A DNA stretch of 8,114 bases from Candidatus Glassiibacteriota bacterium (GTDB taxonomy: Bacteria; Gemmatimonadota; Glassbacteria; GWA2-58-10). The DNA is taken from the NCBI GenBank assembly GCA_016934095.1, contig JAFGTO010000365.1, positions 1 through 8,114 on the forward strand. Direction: 5' to 3'. The notes under the pieces are model-generated. The model was given only the letters and a program-made list of their open reading frames with translations. It had not been told where the DNA came from and did not search any database. Position 1 is the first letter of the stretch; each line of letters begins with the position of its first letter. This document shows positions 1 to 7,250 of the stretch, piece by piece. The translations under genes were made by a program, and so were the position numbers.

Positions 1-537
1 CCGGCTGGTAATCAGTGTTAGGGCTTTGTGCCCGTCGATGCTGTAACCGTAGCTGGAGTAATCCAGCATCTCTATCGCCGGATAGGGAATGGTGTCTATG
101 TCAGAGATGTAGCTGGACTGGAACAATAGCGGTATTTCTCTTTTTTCTTCCAGGCCGTTTGCCAGGGCGACCAGGGCCTGCTCGCCTTCGTGAAGGACAA
201 CGTGGTCCCAGCCTTCCGCCTTGCAGGTTTCAGGTGCGGAAGTAGCATGTACGCCGCCCAGGACTACTTTGGAACCCGGTTTTTGGCTGCGCAGTATGGC
301 CAGGATCTCCCTGGCCGGAGGATATTGCGGAGTGGTGGCGGTCAGGCCGAACAGGTCGGCATCGATCCCGGTCAGCGCATTTTCCAGTTCATCCTCTTTT
401 CCGGCCAGGTCGCAGACTTCCACCTGGTGGCCCGAGTTTTTTTTCAAATAAGCCGCCAGGTACAGCAGCCCCAGGGGAAGAAAGGCTTTTTGGTCCATGA
501 GGAAAGGACTGGGAGGATTTAACAGAACTATTTTCAT
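1..537 (-). CDS. B12-binding domain radical SAM protein, N-terminal part (cut by window start)
   Basis: The visible 179 residues form a cobalamin-binding, Rossmann-like domain of the kind that precedes the radical SAM core in BchE-like enzymes and many methyl- or ring-forming enzymes. Visible marks are the N-terminal MKIVLLNPP strand, PLGLLYLAAYL at residues 21-31, GLTATTPQY at 64-72, GGVHATSAPE at 94-103 and the HEGEQ turn at 116-120. The linker has the usual IDTIPYPA motif. The reading frame is open at base 1 and stops at LITSR, where family members normally continue with GCP and the CxxxCxxC cluster motif, so the catalytic half lies outside the window. The ATG start is chosen because MKIVLLNPP is the family's standard beginning, although no good Shine-Dalgarno site precedes it. 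The membrane-protein gene lies 68 bp upstream on the same strand and may be co-transcribed. Cytoplasmic; substrate unknown. A non-B12-binding relative cannot be excluded, since many family members lack a cobalamin-ligating histidine. Confidence 0.9.
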   Translation of the reverse strand, partial: MKIVLLNPPSPFLMDQKAFLPLGLLYLAAYLKKNSGHQVEVCDLAGKEDELENALTGIDADLFGLTATTPQYPPAREILAILRSQKPGSKVVLGGVHATSAPETCKAEGWDHVVLHEGEQALVALANGLEEKREIPLLFQSSYISDIDTIPYPAIEMLDYSSYGYSIDGHKALTLITSR

Positions 538-605
538 GTCGGGATTTGTCGCTTAGCTTAATAATGAAAGAGTTACCTGCTAATAAGAACCAATCCGGGG
601 TTTGC

Positions 606-1772
606 TCAATGGCTGGGCTGAGCAGGCATTTCTTTCTCCTCTTCATAAGGATGCATGCGCTTGAACGGAAAGTATTCCAGGCGGCGGGGTATCCCGTTTT
701 GCCTGATGTCCACTATCGTTTTTTCTATCCTTTCGGCGGCGAGCACAGCACCCTGCCTGCAGAAATGGCCTGGTATGAAGAAGTGAGCCGCAGCCATTAT
801 CGCCACGAGCAGAGCCTGAGGCTTACTGTACTGCCTGAAGAGGATCCTGAAAGAGCCGATCACCGGTATTGCCAGGTAGAGAAACCTTCTCTCGTAATCA
901 CCGGGATCGACAAAGATCATCAGGAACCCGACAGCGTACGCCGCCCAGACAAATATTTTTGCTTTTTCCCCTCTTGCCAGCTTATACAGGCCTGCAATGG
1001 GAAATATCAGCCAAAGGCCCCACGAGAAAAATAAATTCTTGAGCGAGAACAGGTTTTTAAAACCCGTGCCCAGTACCCGGCCCGGCTCTGTGGCCCTCGG
1101 ACTGGTTTTCCCCAGCAGGCAGTAGAAATATACGCTGATCGAATAGAAATCTCCGCGCAGCGAGAGGAATATCCTGATGGAGAAATAAAGAAACAGGAAT
1201 ACCAGGAAATATATAACGGGCCGGGATTTGATATCGATCTTTGCCAGATAGAAGTGCCTGTATAACAGCACGAACGGCAAAAAGAAAAGGGCCGCCTCGT
1301 GAGACAGGATGCCTGCTGCCAAAAAAAACAGGCTGAGCGGCGTACTGCGGGTAGTCAGCGCCAGTCCCAGAGGTATCAGGCATAAGATATCCGGGTATCC
1401 CGGCCAGAGGTTGCAGGCATGACTGATCCAGGTGGTAATAATGGTTGAAGGTATCAAAAGAGCCAGGGCAAAGTTTTCGCGCAGGAAATAAAACGAGAAA
1501 TATACCGAGCCCAGCACCAGGCAGAAATAGAGGAAATAATTCCATCCGTATGGGTTTATGCCGACCAGAGTTGCCAGCAGCGGATTGAAGGCCCTGACCC
1601 TCAGGTCCGACCGCAGGACATTGAACGGCTCGCCGATCATGTCTGCATATTGAGCGCCGATCATCGACGGCATGAAATTCCAGGGGGAATAAATGCTGAG
1701 CAGGAAAAAACAAAACAGCGAATAGGCAGCGACAATGATTTTTTCTCTGGTTGTTGCAAGCGGGTAATTCAC
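606..1772 (-). CDS. Polytopic membrane protein, possibly GT-C glycosyltransferase-like; family not recognised
   Basis: From GTG at 1772 this encodes 388 residues with about eight to ten hydrophobic segments, the first at residues 12-30. The basic, soluble tail contains RRLEYFPFKRMHPYEEE. Features shared with loosely related bacterial envelope proteins are a loop RVRAFNPLLATL (residues 58-69) after the first helix, an aspartate in GYPDILCL (125-132), and GILSHEAALFFLP (154-166), a helix start carrying a His-Glu pair. Later comes DPGDYERRFLYLAIPVIG, like the basic motif before the last helices of some GT-C and polysaccharide-polymerase proteins. This supports a role in envelope glycan or lipid-linked sugar handling by inference only; no family motif is decisive. 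The frame stays open upstream to TTG at 1901 (431 residues), but that start has no Shine-Dalgarno site and sits in a candidate -35 box. GTG at 1772 has AGGA eight bases upstream. The gene is less GC-rich than the plus-strand genes: sampled 60-base rows are about 40% GC. Confidence 0.75.
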   Translation of the reverse strand: MNYPLATTREKIIVAAYSLFCFFLLSIYSPWNFMPSMIGAQYADMIGEPFNVLRSDLRVRAFNPLLATLVGINPYGWNYFLYFCLVLGSVYFSFYFLRENFALALLIPSTIITTWISHACNLWPGYPDILCLIPLGLALTTRSTPLSLFFLAAGILSHEAALFFLPFVLLYRHFYLAKIDIKSRPVIYFLVFLFLYFSIRIFLSLRGDFYSISVYFYCLLGKTSPRATEPGRVLGTGFKNLFSLKNLFFSWGLWLIFPIAGLYKLARGEKAKIFVWAAYAVGFLMIFVDPGDYERRFLYLAIPVIGSFRILFRQYSKPQALLVAIMAAAHFFIPGHFCRQGAVLAAERIEKTIVDIRQNGIPRRLEYFPFKRMHPYEEEKEMPAQPSH

Positions 1773-1780
1773 GGAATAGA

Positions 1781-1784
1781 TCCT
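1781..1784 (-). promoter_or_regulatory. Shine-Dalgarno site that decides the start of the 606-1772 membrane protein
   Basis: On the minus strand AGGA is followed by eight bases (TCTATTCC) and then GTG at 1772-1770. It is the best ribosome binding site near the possible starts of this gene, and it argues against the longer TTG start at 1901. Confidence 0.5.
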
Positions 1785-1873
1785 GAGCAGCGGGATTACC
1801 GAAAAAAGGGGAAAGCCGCTAAATCGTTTGTTACCGGCTGTATCGGGTGCCTTTAGAAACTCTGAAAAAAGAC

Positions 1874-1901
1874 AATATAACAAACAAAAAAGATAAAGCA
1901 A
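1874..1901 (-). promoter_or_regulatory. Candidate sigma70-type promoter for the minus-strand membrane protein gene
   Basis: On the minus strand TTGCTT (1901-1896) and TATATT (1879-1874, five of six consensus bases) are separated by 16 bases in a local AT-rich patch. Transcription would begin near 1867 and leave a leader of roughly 95 bases before GTG at 1772. The -35 box overlaps the left arm of the long inverted repeat, so a factor bound there could control this promoter. AT-rich stretches give chance matches, hence the low score. Confidence 0.3.
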
Positions 1902-1989
1902 ATATCAGGCCAATTGGTCCGGACAGGGAAAAACCATTTGCCCCGGCGGTTTTCTGATGGTGCGAATTGACAAATGGCCTGATATTTGC
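1898..1989. repeat. Long imperfect inverted repeat with internal hairpin (operator, structured RNA or miniature element)
   Basis: The arm at 1898-1916, GCAAATATCAGGCCAATTG, matches the reverse complement of 1971-1989 at 18 of 19 positions; the outer 15 bases are perfect. The 54-base interior holds the 8-bp palindrome GTCCGGAC (1917-1924). It also holds a nested stem, AAAACC (1930-1935) with GGTTTT (1948-1953), extendable by CAG/CTG across a bulge. No coding sequence is convincing inside it. It is not a typical terminator because no T-run follows either arm in a useful position, although the minus strand is T-rich just beyond the left arm. It could be a paired operator, a structured leader, or a miniature inverted-repeat element. 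No clear target-site duplication is seen beyond a trivial AA. Confidence 0.7.
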
Positions 1990-2109
1990 AACCTTACTTT
2001 CAATCCGGAGATGAAACAAATCAGCGGGATTGAAGACCCCCCGAGAGCCAAGCTGCAGGGGGATGCGCTCGCTAGCCAATTCAGCCCGAGGCAGAAAATC
2101 CTTCCGGGC

Positions 2110-2138
2110 TTGACAGATAATCGGTAACCATCCATATC
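2110..2138 (+). promoter_or_regulatory. Candidate promoter for the propeller-glycosyltransferase operon
   Basis: A perfect TTGACA -35 hexamer lies at 2110-2115. The best -10 at standard spacing, CATATC at 2133-2138 after 17 bases, is weak, with three of six consensus bases. The position, about 60 bases before the ATG at 2200, is suitable. Only the -35 element is persuasive. Confidence 0.3.
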
Positions 2139-2192
2139 GATCCGGCGATATTTTAGTATCATACCGGACTATTAACTGTCCTTGCCGAACCG

Positions 2193-2196
2193 GGAG
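2193..2196 (+). promoter_or_regulatory. Shine-Dalgarno-like GGAG before ATG 2200
   Basis: GGAG lies three bases before ATG at 2200, closer than usual. The in-frame TTG at 2182 has no Shine-Dalgarno site at all, so the ATG is preferred. The difference is six residues and does not affect the membrane anchor. Confidence 0.35.
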
Positions 2197-2199
2197 TTT

Positions 2200-5100
2200 A
2201 TGAGGACCTTGCGGAAGGCTACAATTTACGCCGCCTCGATAACGACCGTTATCTTTGTTGCGGTTTTAATCGTCAGAAACGCCGGGCTGGAGCGCTCGGA
2301 GATACGGTCGGACTGGCTGCTGGAGCAGTATTGCAGCCGGCAGAATGCGGGCAAATACGACCAGGCGAACGCCATTCTGCTGTTTCTCCGCGCCCGCTAC
2401 GGCGCCTGGCAGGCCGGAAAGACTGCCGCCGCGCTGCTGGATGCCGAGGCGACCCGTCTCTACACCGGATGCCTGAAACTGAGTAAGTCCCTGCCAGCAT
2501 CGACTCCTTTCGTTTTTTCCCCGCAGGCTGTCGACATCCTGAAAAAGTCCTTACTGGATTCAGTCCAGGCAGAGATCCCCCCGGTTATCGACAGTATCTA
2601 TGTCCCGCGAGAAATCTGGGAAAAACGCTGTTTCTATTATCCTGGCCGGCAGGTCCTGGGAACTCTGGAACAGGGCTCGTTCTTGAAGCTCTGGGACCTG
2701 GAGTTCATGAAACCGGTGGTGCAGGCCCGCCTGGAGGAAGAACCGGCCAGCCATCTCATTGAAGGGGCGGAGAACTCGGGATTTTATCTTGTGCTCTTCT
2801 CCGACACTTCCGGGGCCTTGATGGACCTCCGGCAAAAAAGCAGCGTAAAACTGACCCCTTTCATCACCCGCCTGCAAGCTCCCGGGTCCTTCGCAATGGG
2901 GGGGCAGAATTTATCTTTCAGGCTGAATGATACGGACGACCGCCGGTTCGAGATTCACAGAAACTCGGACGGCGAGCTGCTTTATGCAGATTACGCCGCT
3001 AAGGGCGATCCGTTCATCCTGGTCGGCGACACGACGGTGGCCTGCTACCACAGGGAAACAGGGGTGCTGACTCTCAGGACGCTGGGAACCGACTGGCAGT
3101 ACCAGTTTCCACAGGGCCGGGATCTCGACCTCTGCCTGTCTCATGACCCGGTGCGTGCGCTGCTTCTTGCCCGGGCGCCTGAATTCACCAGCGTGGTGGA
3201 CCTGGAGAGCCTGCGGATGTTCTTTCACTGCCGCGTGGTGCTGGAAGGGCTCGACCCCAGGGATTTATTATTCGTGGACGACCGGGGGGAAGCCTGGCGC
3301 TGGAAACCCGAAACCAGGCAGCCCGAGCGGGTTCCGGCCCTGGAGAGTGCCGGGGGGATAACGGACGGCAAAACAGTGGTTGCAGGACTGGCCGAGCTGA
3401 AACTGGCCGACACCGCCAGGGTTCTCTTCGATTTCATCAGAGGCGCGGTAGTTTTTTCCTCTGCGGATACATCCGCCTTCAGACACGTCAGTTTCCCGGG
3501 AGGGAACGGGGCCCTTTCCATCGATGGCGGAGGCAGCCTATCCATCTGGTCGCTGAAGGAGGGGGTGTTGACTGTCAGCGACTCCCTGGTCTCCCGGCGG
3601 GTCGAGGGCGTGGAGTACCTGGCCGGCAGCGCAGTCTTCATCTCATACCGGGACAGCACCCGTAAAGTGATGTACGATTACGCCGCAGGCGCCGTGCTGG
3701 CCGACCTCCGGGATGTGGCTTACCACCGGTATTTCCCGGGAGGAGACGGGGCGTTTTTTATCGACAGCCAAGGCAGCCTTTCTGCCTGCTCGGCCAGGCA
3801 GGGGCTGCTGACTTTTTCCGGTACCCAGATGGCCCGTTTGGTGGAGGGGTTTGAATTCCTGCCCGGCAACATCGCGGTCATCTCGTATCGGGACAGCAGC
3901 CGCAAGGTAATATATGATTATGCCGGAGACACTGTCCTGGCGGAGATCCGGGACGTGGAGTCCTGGCGGTATTTTCCGGGCTGCCGGCTTTTCGTGTGGA
4001 TAGACCGGGAGGGCTTCTGCCGCCTGGCGGACATGGGCGGAGGGTTCGATCCCTTGGAGCTCCAGGTCCCGGCCGGCCGGCTCGCCCTGGTGCTGGAGGA
4101 GCCTTCCCGCAAGGGATTGCTGTTTATTTTGCAGGATGGTTTTTTCTCGTTCATTCCGGGCGACCCTGTTGCTCATATTTTTACTGCCTTGGAACCCAAT
4201 CCGTTTTTCAGCTCCGGTCGCGGAGCAGGAGAGATACTTGACTGCCCGGCCTGCCTGGAGGTGGGCTGGCTGAAAGAAGGCAGCTCACCGGCCGGGCTCG
4301 CAGCCGAGGGGGATCACCTGCGGCTGACTCTCGAGGGCGGGGAGACTTTGCTGCTCTGGCATCACCGGGCGCCCGGCCGGCCTATTTTGCTGCCGCCGGC
4401 GCTAAGGTTCCATGCCATAGATGACGTTGCGATGGCTGTGGCCTGGTCCACCAGGGAGGACCCGGGCTTGATTCACCTGCAAAGTCCTTGCGAGACTTAC
4501 AACCGGACACTGGATCCGGGCCGGCCGGTCAGGAATATCAGGCTGATAAACAAGCTCCACTGCCTGCTGGCCACCCTGGACAACGGCAGCCAGGTGTGGG
4601 TGCCTTACCTCGACACCAGCCCTTTTTACCGGAGCCGTTCCGCGGTCGAGCGGTTTGAATCGGCCCGGTATGGGAAGACCCTGGTAATAATGCAGGGCCG
4701 GGTCCTGGAGATACCGCACGCGGACCCCGACAACTACCGGGAGACTGTCTCCGACCCGGCGGCGAGCCGGTTTGCCGTTTCCACCGATACCGAGTTCCTG
4801 GCCTGGACAGACAGCGCCTCGGTCGTTAACCTTTACCTGGTCGGAGCGGAGAAAATCTACATCCGGACCGGAGCTCCCCGGGAAAGCGGGCATGGTGTCC
4901 GGGAGTTTACCATCAGCCCGGATTCCAGGCTGCTGGCAGTGAAAGCCGGGGATTCGTGCATCCGGCTTCTCGACATCCGGCGCGGCAAATGGTATGGCAG
5001 CTTTGCCGCCCCGGACCTGGAGGACTCCCGCCTCTTTTTCACTTACGGCTCATTGATGCTCGAGGTGAACGCCGCGGAGGCGGTCTGCTATGACGTGGAA

Positions 5101-5889
5101 TACTGCCGCGAGGCTTTCCGTCTCAGGATGCCCTACACCATGAGAGACTTCGTGTTCAACCTGAGCCCGGATGGGAATACACTTTCCTGCAAGGGAGAGT
5201 ACAGGCATTATTCTATCAACCTGGCCGGGGTGATCGAGAGCTACCTCGGACACCGCGGGCTTTCGACAGGATGGGCTGCAGCGGAAAGCTTGTCAGGGGA
5301 GGACGGCGAGCCGACTCTGTGGCTCAGGGTGGATTCCACCCTGATACCGGCCGCCAGGGGAATGGCCGGGATTCCCGGGGGCGGTGCAGATACCCGGCTG
5401 CTGGTGGATGAAAGGCCCCTGAACAGCCAAGACCTCTCCAGTTTTGTCCTGGCGGGGGGCTATACTATCCCCGGATGGTGGTCAGCCGAAGGGCTGTCCT
5501 ACACCCTGGCCGGGGCAGGTATCAGCACAGTATACCCGTCGTCCATCCCGCCGCCGGACCGGACCGGCGAGGAGAAAGCAGTCCTTAACTGGTACGAGGC
5601 GCAGGCTTTGGCCGTTTACCTGGGTAAGAGGCTCCCCACTCCCGGACAATGGAAACAGGCGCTGGCCGCAGGTGTCATCAAGCGAGGCAAAGAACAGGCA
5701 TGGGAGTGGTGCCGGCCGGCCGATACCGCCTCGAAACAGGGTTACGAGGATGTAGCCGACCTGTTTAAATATCCGTTATTGTCGCCGGCCGCGCCGGACA
5801 CCGCCGAAACTTCCGGCGACCCGGGCGAAACCTGGCTGGTCCCCGGTTATTTCAAGGATAACACTTATGCTAGACTGGTTATCGAATAA
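2200..5889 (+). CDS. Membrane-anchored beta-propeller protein with degenerate C-terminal FGE/SUMF1-like domain
   Basis: The 1229-residue product starts with a basic tip (MRTLRK) and one hydrophobic helix at residues 7-25, a signal anchor leaving the rest outside the cytoplasmic membrane. A helical segment follows to about residue 100. The central 900 residues are strand-rich and propeller-like, with WD40-type blades such as SPDSRLLAVKAGD (906-918) followed by IRLLDIRRGKW, and NLSPDGNTL (987-995). An 80-residue unit is repeated in tandem at 428-507 and 508-587, with diverged copies on both sides. The C-terminus resembles the formylglycine-generating-enzyme/sulfatase-modifying fold: VLNWYEAQALAVYLGKRLPT (1128-1147) with PGQWKQAL after it, and AWEWC at 1167-1171. 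The usual region between these motifs is largely missing, and the RGGS and GFR ends with their active-site cysteines are not recognisable, so catalysis is unlikely; binding or scaffolding is inferred. The downstream glycosyltransferase gene overlaps the 3' end. Substrate and partner unknown. An ATG start is preferred over TTG at 2182. Confidence 0.85.
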   Translation: MRTLRKATIYAASITTVIFVAVLIVRNAGLERSEIRSDWLLEQYCSRQNAGKYDQANAILLFLRARYGAWQAGKTAAALLDAEATRLYTGCLKLSKSLPASTPFVFSPQAVDILKKSLLDSVQAEIPPVIDSIYVPREIWEKRCFYYPGRQVLGTLEQGSFLKLWDLEFMKPVVQARLEEEPASHLIEGAENSGFYLVLFSDTSGALMDLRQKSSVKLTPFITRLQAPGSFAMGGQNLSFRLNDTDDRRFEIHRNSDGELLYADYAAKGDPFILVGDTTVACYHRETGVLTLRTLGTDWQYQFPQGRDLDLCLSHDPVRALLLARAPEFTSVVDLESLRMFFHCRVVLEGLDPRDLLFVDDRGEAWRWKPETRQPERVPALESAGGITDGKTVVAGLAELKLADTARVLFDFIRGAVVFSSADTSAFRHVSFPGGNGALSIDGGGSLSIWSLKEGVLTVSDSLVSRRVEGVEYLAGSAVFISYRDSTRKVMYDYAAGAVLADLRDVAYHRYFPGGDGAFFIDSQGSLSACSARQGLLTFSGTQMARLVEGFEFLPGNIAVISYRDSSRKVIYDYAGDTVLAEIRDVESWRYFPGCRLFVWIDREGFCRLADMGGGFDPLELQVPAGRLALVLEEPSRKGLLFILQDGFFSFIPGDPVAHIFTALEPNPFFSSGRGAGEILDCPACLEVGWLKEGSSPAGLAAEGDHLRLTLEGGETLLLWHHRAPGRPILLPPALRFHAIDDVAMAVAWSTREDPGLIHLQSPCETYNRTLDPGRPVRNIRLINKLHCLLATLDNGSQVWVPYLDTSPFYRSRSAVERFESARYGKTLVIMQGRVLEIPHADPDNYRETVSDPAASRFAVSTDTEFLAWTDSASVVNLYLVGAEKIYIRTGAPRESGHGVREFTISPDSRLLAVKAGDSCIRLLDIRRGKWYGSFAAPDLEDSRLFFTYGSLMLEVNAAEAVCYDVEYCREAFRLRMPYTMRDFVFNLSPDGNTLSCKGEYRHYSINLAGVIESYLGHRGLSTGWAAAESLSGEDGEPTLWLRVDSTLIPAARGMAGIPGGGADTRLLVDERPLNSQDLSSFVLAGGYTIPGWWSAEGLSYTLAGAGISTVYPSSIPPPDRTGEEKAVLNWYEAQALAVYLGKRLPTPGQWKQALAAGVIKRGKEQAWEWCRPADTASKQGYEDVADLFKYPLLSPAAPDTAETSGDPGETWLVPGYFKDNTYARLVIE
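3481..3720 (+). repeat. Propeller tandem repeat, unit A (240 bp, 80 codons)
   Basis: This unit encodes an 80-residue segment containing SFPGGNGALSID, RRVEGVEYL and ISYRDSTRKVMYDY. It is in register with unit B with no gap, and by eye about 44 of 80 residues are identical. The preceding 80 codons (3241-3480) look like an older diverged copy, for example DTARVLFDF against DSTRKVMYDY. Confidence 0.85.
3721..3960 (+). repeat. Propeller tandem repeat, unit B (240 bp, 80 codons)
   Basis: This is the second copy, with YFPGGDGAFFID, RLVEGFEFL and ISYRDSSRKVIYDY. Many differences from unit A fall at third codon positions, as in CTCATACCG against CTCGTATCG. A further diverged copy begins at 3961 with RYFPGCRLFVWID. 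Eighty residues is long for one WD40 blade and would suit two blades or one elaborated blade. Confidence 0.85.
5854..5858 (+). promoter_or_regulatory. Strong Shine-Dalgarno site for the glycosyltransferase, inside the propeller gene
   Basis: AAGGA is followed by eight bases and then ATG at 5867. It lies within the last codons of the upstream gene, which supports translational coupling. Confidence 0.8.
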
Positions 5890-7210
5890 GCTGCAAGGCC
5901 CGAAACTGTGCGCATTTGTCAACTGGTCCCGCAGGCATCCACGGACCGTTCTTTTCGCGGCGGTTTTCCTGGTCTATATACCCAGCTGGCTGGTGATGCC
6001 GGGGGACATCACTGTCATGGGCGGAGGTGATTCCGTCGACTATATCAGACTGGCCCATTCGCTGCTCGAGGGCAAAGGGTACCCGAGCTTTTACCGCGCC
6101 CCCCTGTACCCGTTCCTGCTGACCGTGCCGGTAAGGCTGGCGGGAGACAGCCTGTTCATTTTCCGCATGCTGAATGCCTTTTTTCACGCCCTGACTCTTT
6201 TGATGCTTTTTTCCCTTACCGGGAAACTCGCCTCCCGCAGGGCGGCCTGGATTTTTGCCGCCTTTTTCCTGGTATACCCTCACCTGGTCTACCAGGCGGC
6301 CAACATTCTCACTGAAAGCCTGTTCATGTTTCTGGTGGCCGGCACGGTAAGCCTGCTCTACAGCCGGAAGCCCGGGAACCGGGTTGTCTTTTGGGCGGGC
6401 GTGCTGTCCGGGCTGGCCATGCTGACCCGGCCGAACTTCATCGTGTTCCTGCCCCTGGCTGCTTTTTATCTCTGGCACTCGGGAAATTTTCGCCTGCCAG
6501 GGATAAAGAGGGCCGCCATTTACCTGGCTTTCACTGCTTTGACAATTTCCCCCTGGACTGCGTATAACTACATCCGCTCCGGGGGGGCGCTCATCCCGGT
6601 GACCACGGGAGGAGGATACAACTTCTGGCTGGGAAACAGCATCTTCACCATGGATAGTTTTTTTATCGACCGCGGGAGGGAATTGGGTGGGTACTTTGGC
6701 GTCAACCCTGCGGAAACCGCTCAAATGACTCAGAAAGACCGGATCCGCCCCGAGACATTCCATAGCCCTTTCATGAATATCGGTCAGGCGGAAAAGCTTT
6801 TCTACCGACAGAGCTTTCGCCTGTTCGGCGATCATCCGCTGCTTTTTGCCAGACTTTATGCCGTCAAGTTTCTCAACGCCCTCAGGCCCTGGTCAGACCC
6901 GCGCAGCCGGTATGATGAAAATACGGCTAAGGTCCTGTTGACTGCGGTGTTCTGTCTGCCGCTGCTTATCCTCGGTCTGGCGGGAATGGCCGCCCTGTGG
7001 CGAAAAAATCCCCCGGGTGCAGGCTTACTCAGCATCCCGGTCGTTTCGGGTTTCCTTTTCCTGGTGCTGTTCTGGCCCAGCCAGCGGTTCCGGATCCCGC
7101 TGATGGATCCCTATTTAATGATATTCTTCAGCTATGCGCTCGACAGACTGATTGACCGTCTCCGGCACCCGGCTCCTCCCGAAAAAACCCGCCCTCTCCT
7201 GGAAAGCTAG
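5867..7210 (+). CDS. GT39/PMT-family membrane glycosyltransferase (GT-C fold)
   Basis: The 447-residue polytopic product matches the PMT_2/ArnT-like class, which uses a polyprenyl-phosphate sugar as donor and transfers to a protein, lipid or glycan on the outer face of the cytoplasmic membrane. After the first helix (about 28-44) comes the acidic loop GGGDSVDY (52-59) with D55 and D58 as candidate catalytic residues. Other family features are YRAPLYPFLL (76-85), LTESLF (148-153), LTRPN (186-190) and SPWTAYNYIRSG (228-239), followed by a periplasmic segment GGGYNFWLGNS. About eleven helices can be traced, ending in a basic cytoplasmic tail. The length is at the short end for the family, where many members add a periplasmic C-terminal domain. 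The ATG overlaps the propeller gene by 23 bp in another frame. Donor and acceptor cannot be predicted. The family assignment is strong; any specific name (ArnT, protein O-mannosyltransferase) would be a guess. Confidence 0.9.
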   Translation: MLDWLSNKLQGPKLCAFVNWSRRHPRTVLFAAVFLVYIPSWLVMPGDITVMGGGDSVDYIRLAHSLLEGKGYPSFYRAPLYPFLLTVPVRLAGDSLFIFRMLNAFFHALTLLMLFSLTGKLASRRAAWIFAAFFLVYPHLVYQAANILTESLFMFLVAGTVSLLYSRKPGNRVVFWAGVLSGLAMLTRPNFIVFLPLAAFYLWHSGNFRLPGIKRAAIYLAFTALTISPWTAYNYIRSGGALIPVTTGGGYNFWLGNSIFTMDSFFIDRGRELGGYFGVNPAETAQMTQKDRIRPETFHSPFMNIGQAEKLFYRQSFRLFGDHPLLFARLYAVKFLNALRPWSDPRSRYDENTAKVLLTAVFCLPLLILGLAGMAALWRKNPPGAGLLSIPVVSGFLFLVLFWPSQRFRIPLMDPYLMIFFSYALDRLIDRLRHPAPPEKTRPLLES

Positions 7211-7250
7211 TTTCTCATTGCTGCCCTGACGGCTATACGATTATCTCGAT

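Larger units (their letters stand above)
1773..2199. other. Divergent intergenic region without a convincing gene
   Basis: These 427 bp separate the minus-strand and plus-strand groups. Short open frames on the minus strand here (for example 1831-2079 and 1905-2162) lack Shine-Dalgarno sites and overlap each other in different frames. One has a Phe/Leu-rich segment that simply reflects the T-rich strand. The region holds a candidate promoter in each direction and a long inverted repeat, so it is best read as the shared control region. Confidence 0.6.

Noticed and set aside
546..1034. Plus-strand open frame of 162 codons opposite the membrane protein gene
   Set aside because: It is antisense to a hydrophobic protein with clear coding character, has no Shine-Dalgarno site and its composition looks random.
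1831..2079. Small minus-strand frame with a hydrophobic stretch near its C-terminus
   Set aside because: It needs a TTG start without a ribosome binding site, the hydrophobic stretch comes from a T-rich strand, and it runs through the inverted repeat.
3643..4176. Minus-strand open frame of 177 codons within the propeller gene
   Set aside because: It is a shadow of the tandem repeats, and its own internal repetition simply mirrors the sense-strand duplication.
4510..4530. Repeated GGCCGGCC-type palindromes across the propeller gene
   Set aside because: Short GC palindromes are expected in codons for Ala, Gly, Arg and Pro in GC-rich DNA; no regular spacing was seen.
5879..6835. Minus-strand open frame of 318 codons
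   Set aside because: It is the reverse-strand shadow of the GT39 gene, whose family motifs are plain; the antisense product is Gln/Arg/Gly-rich with no domain.
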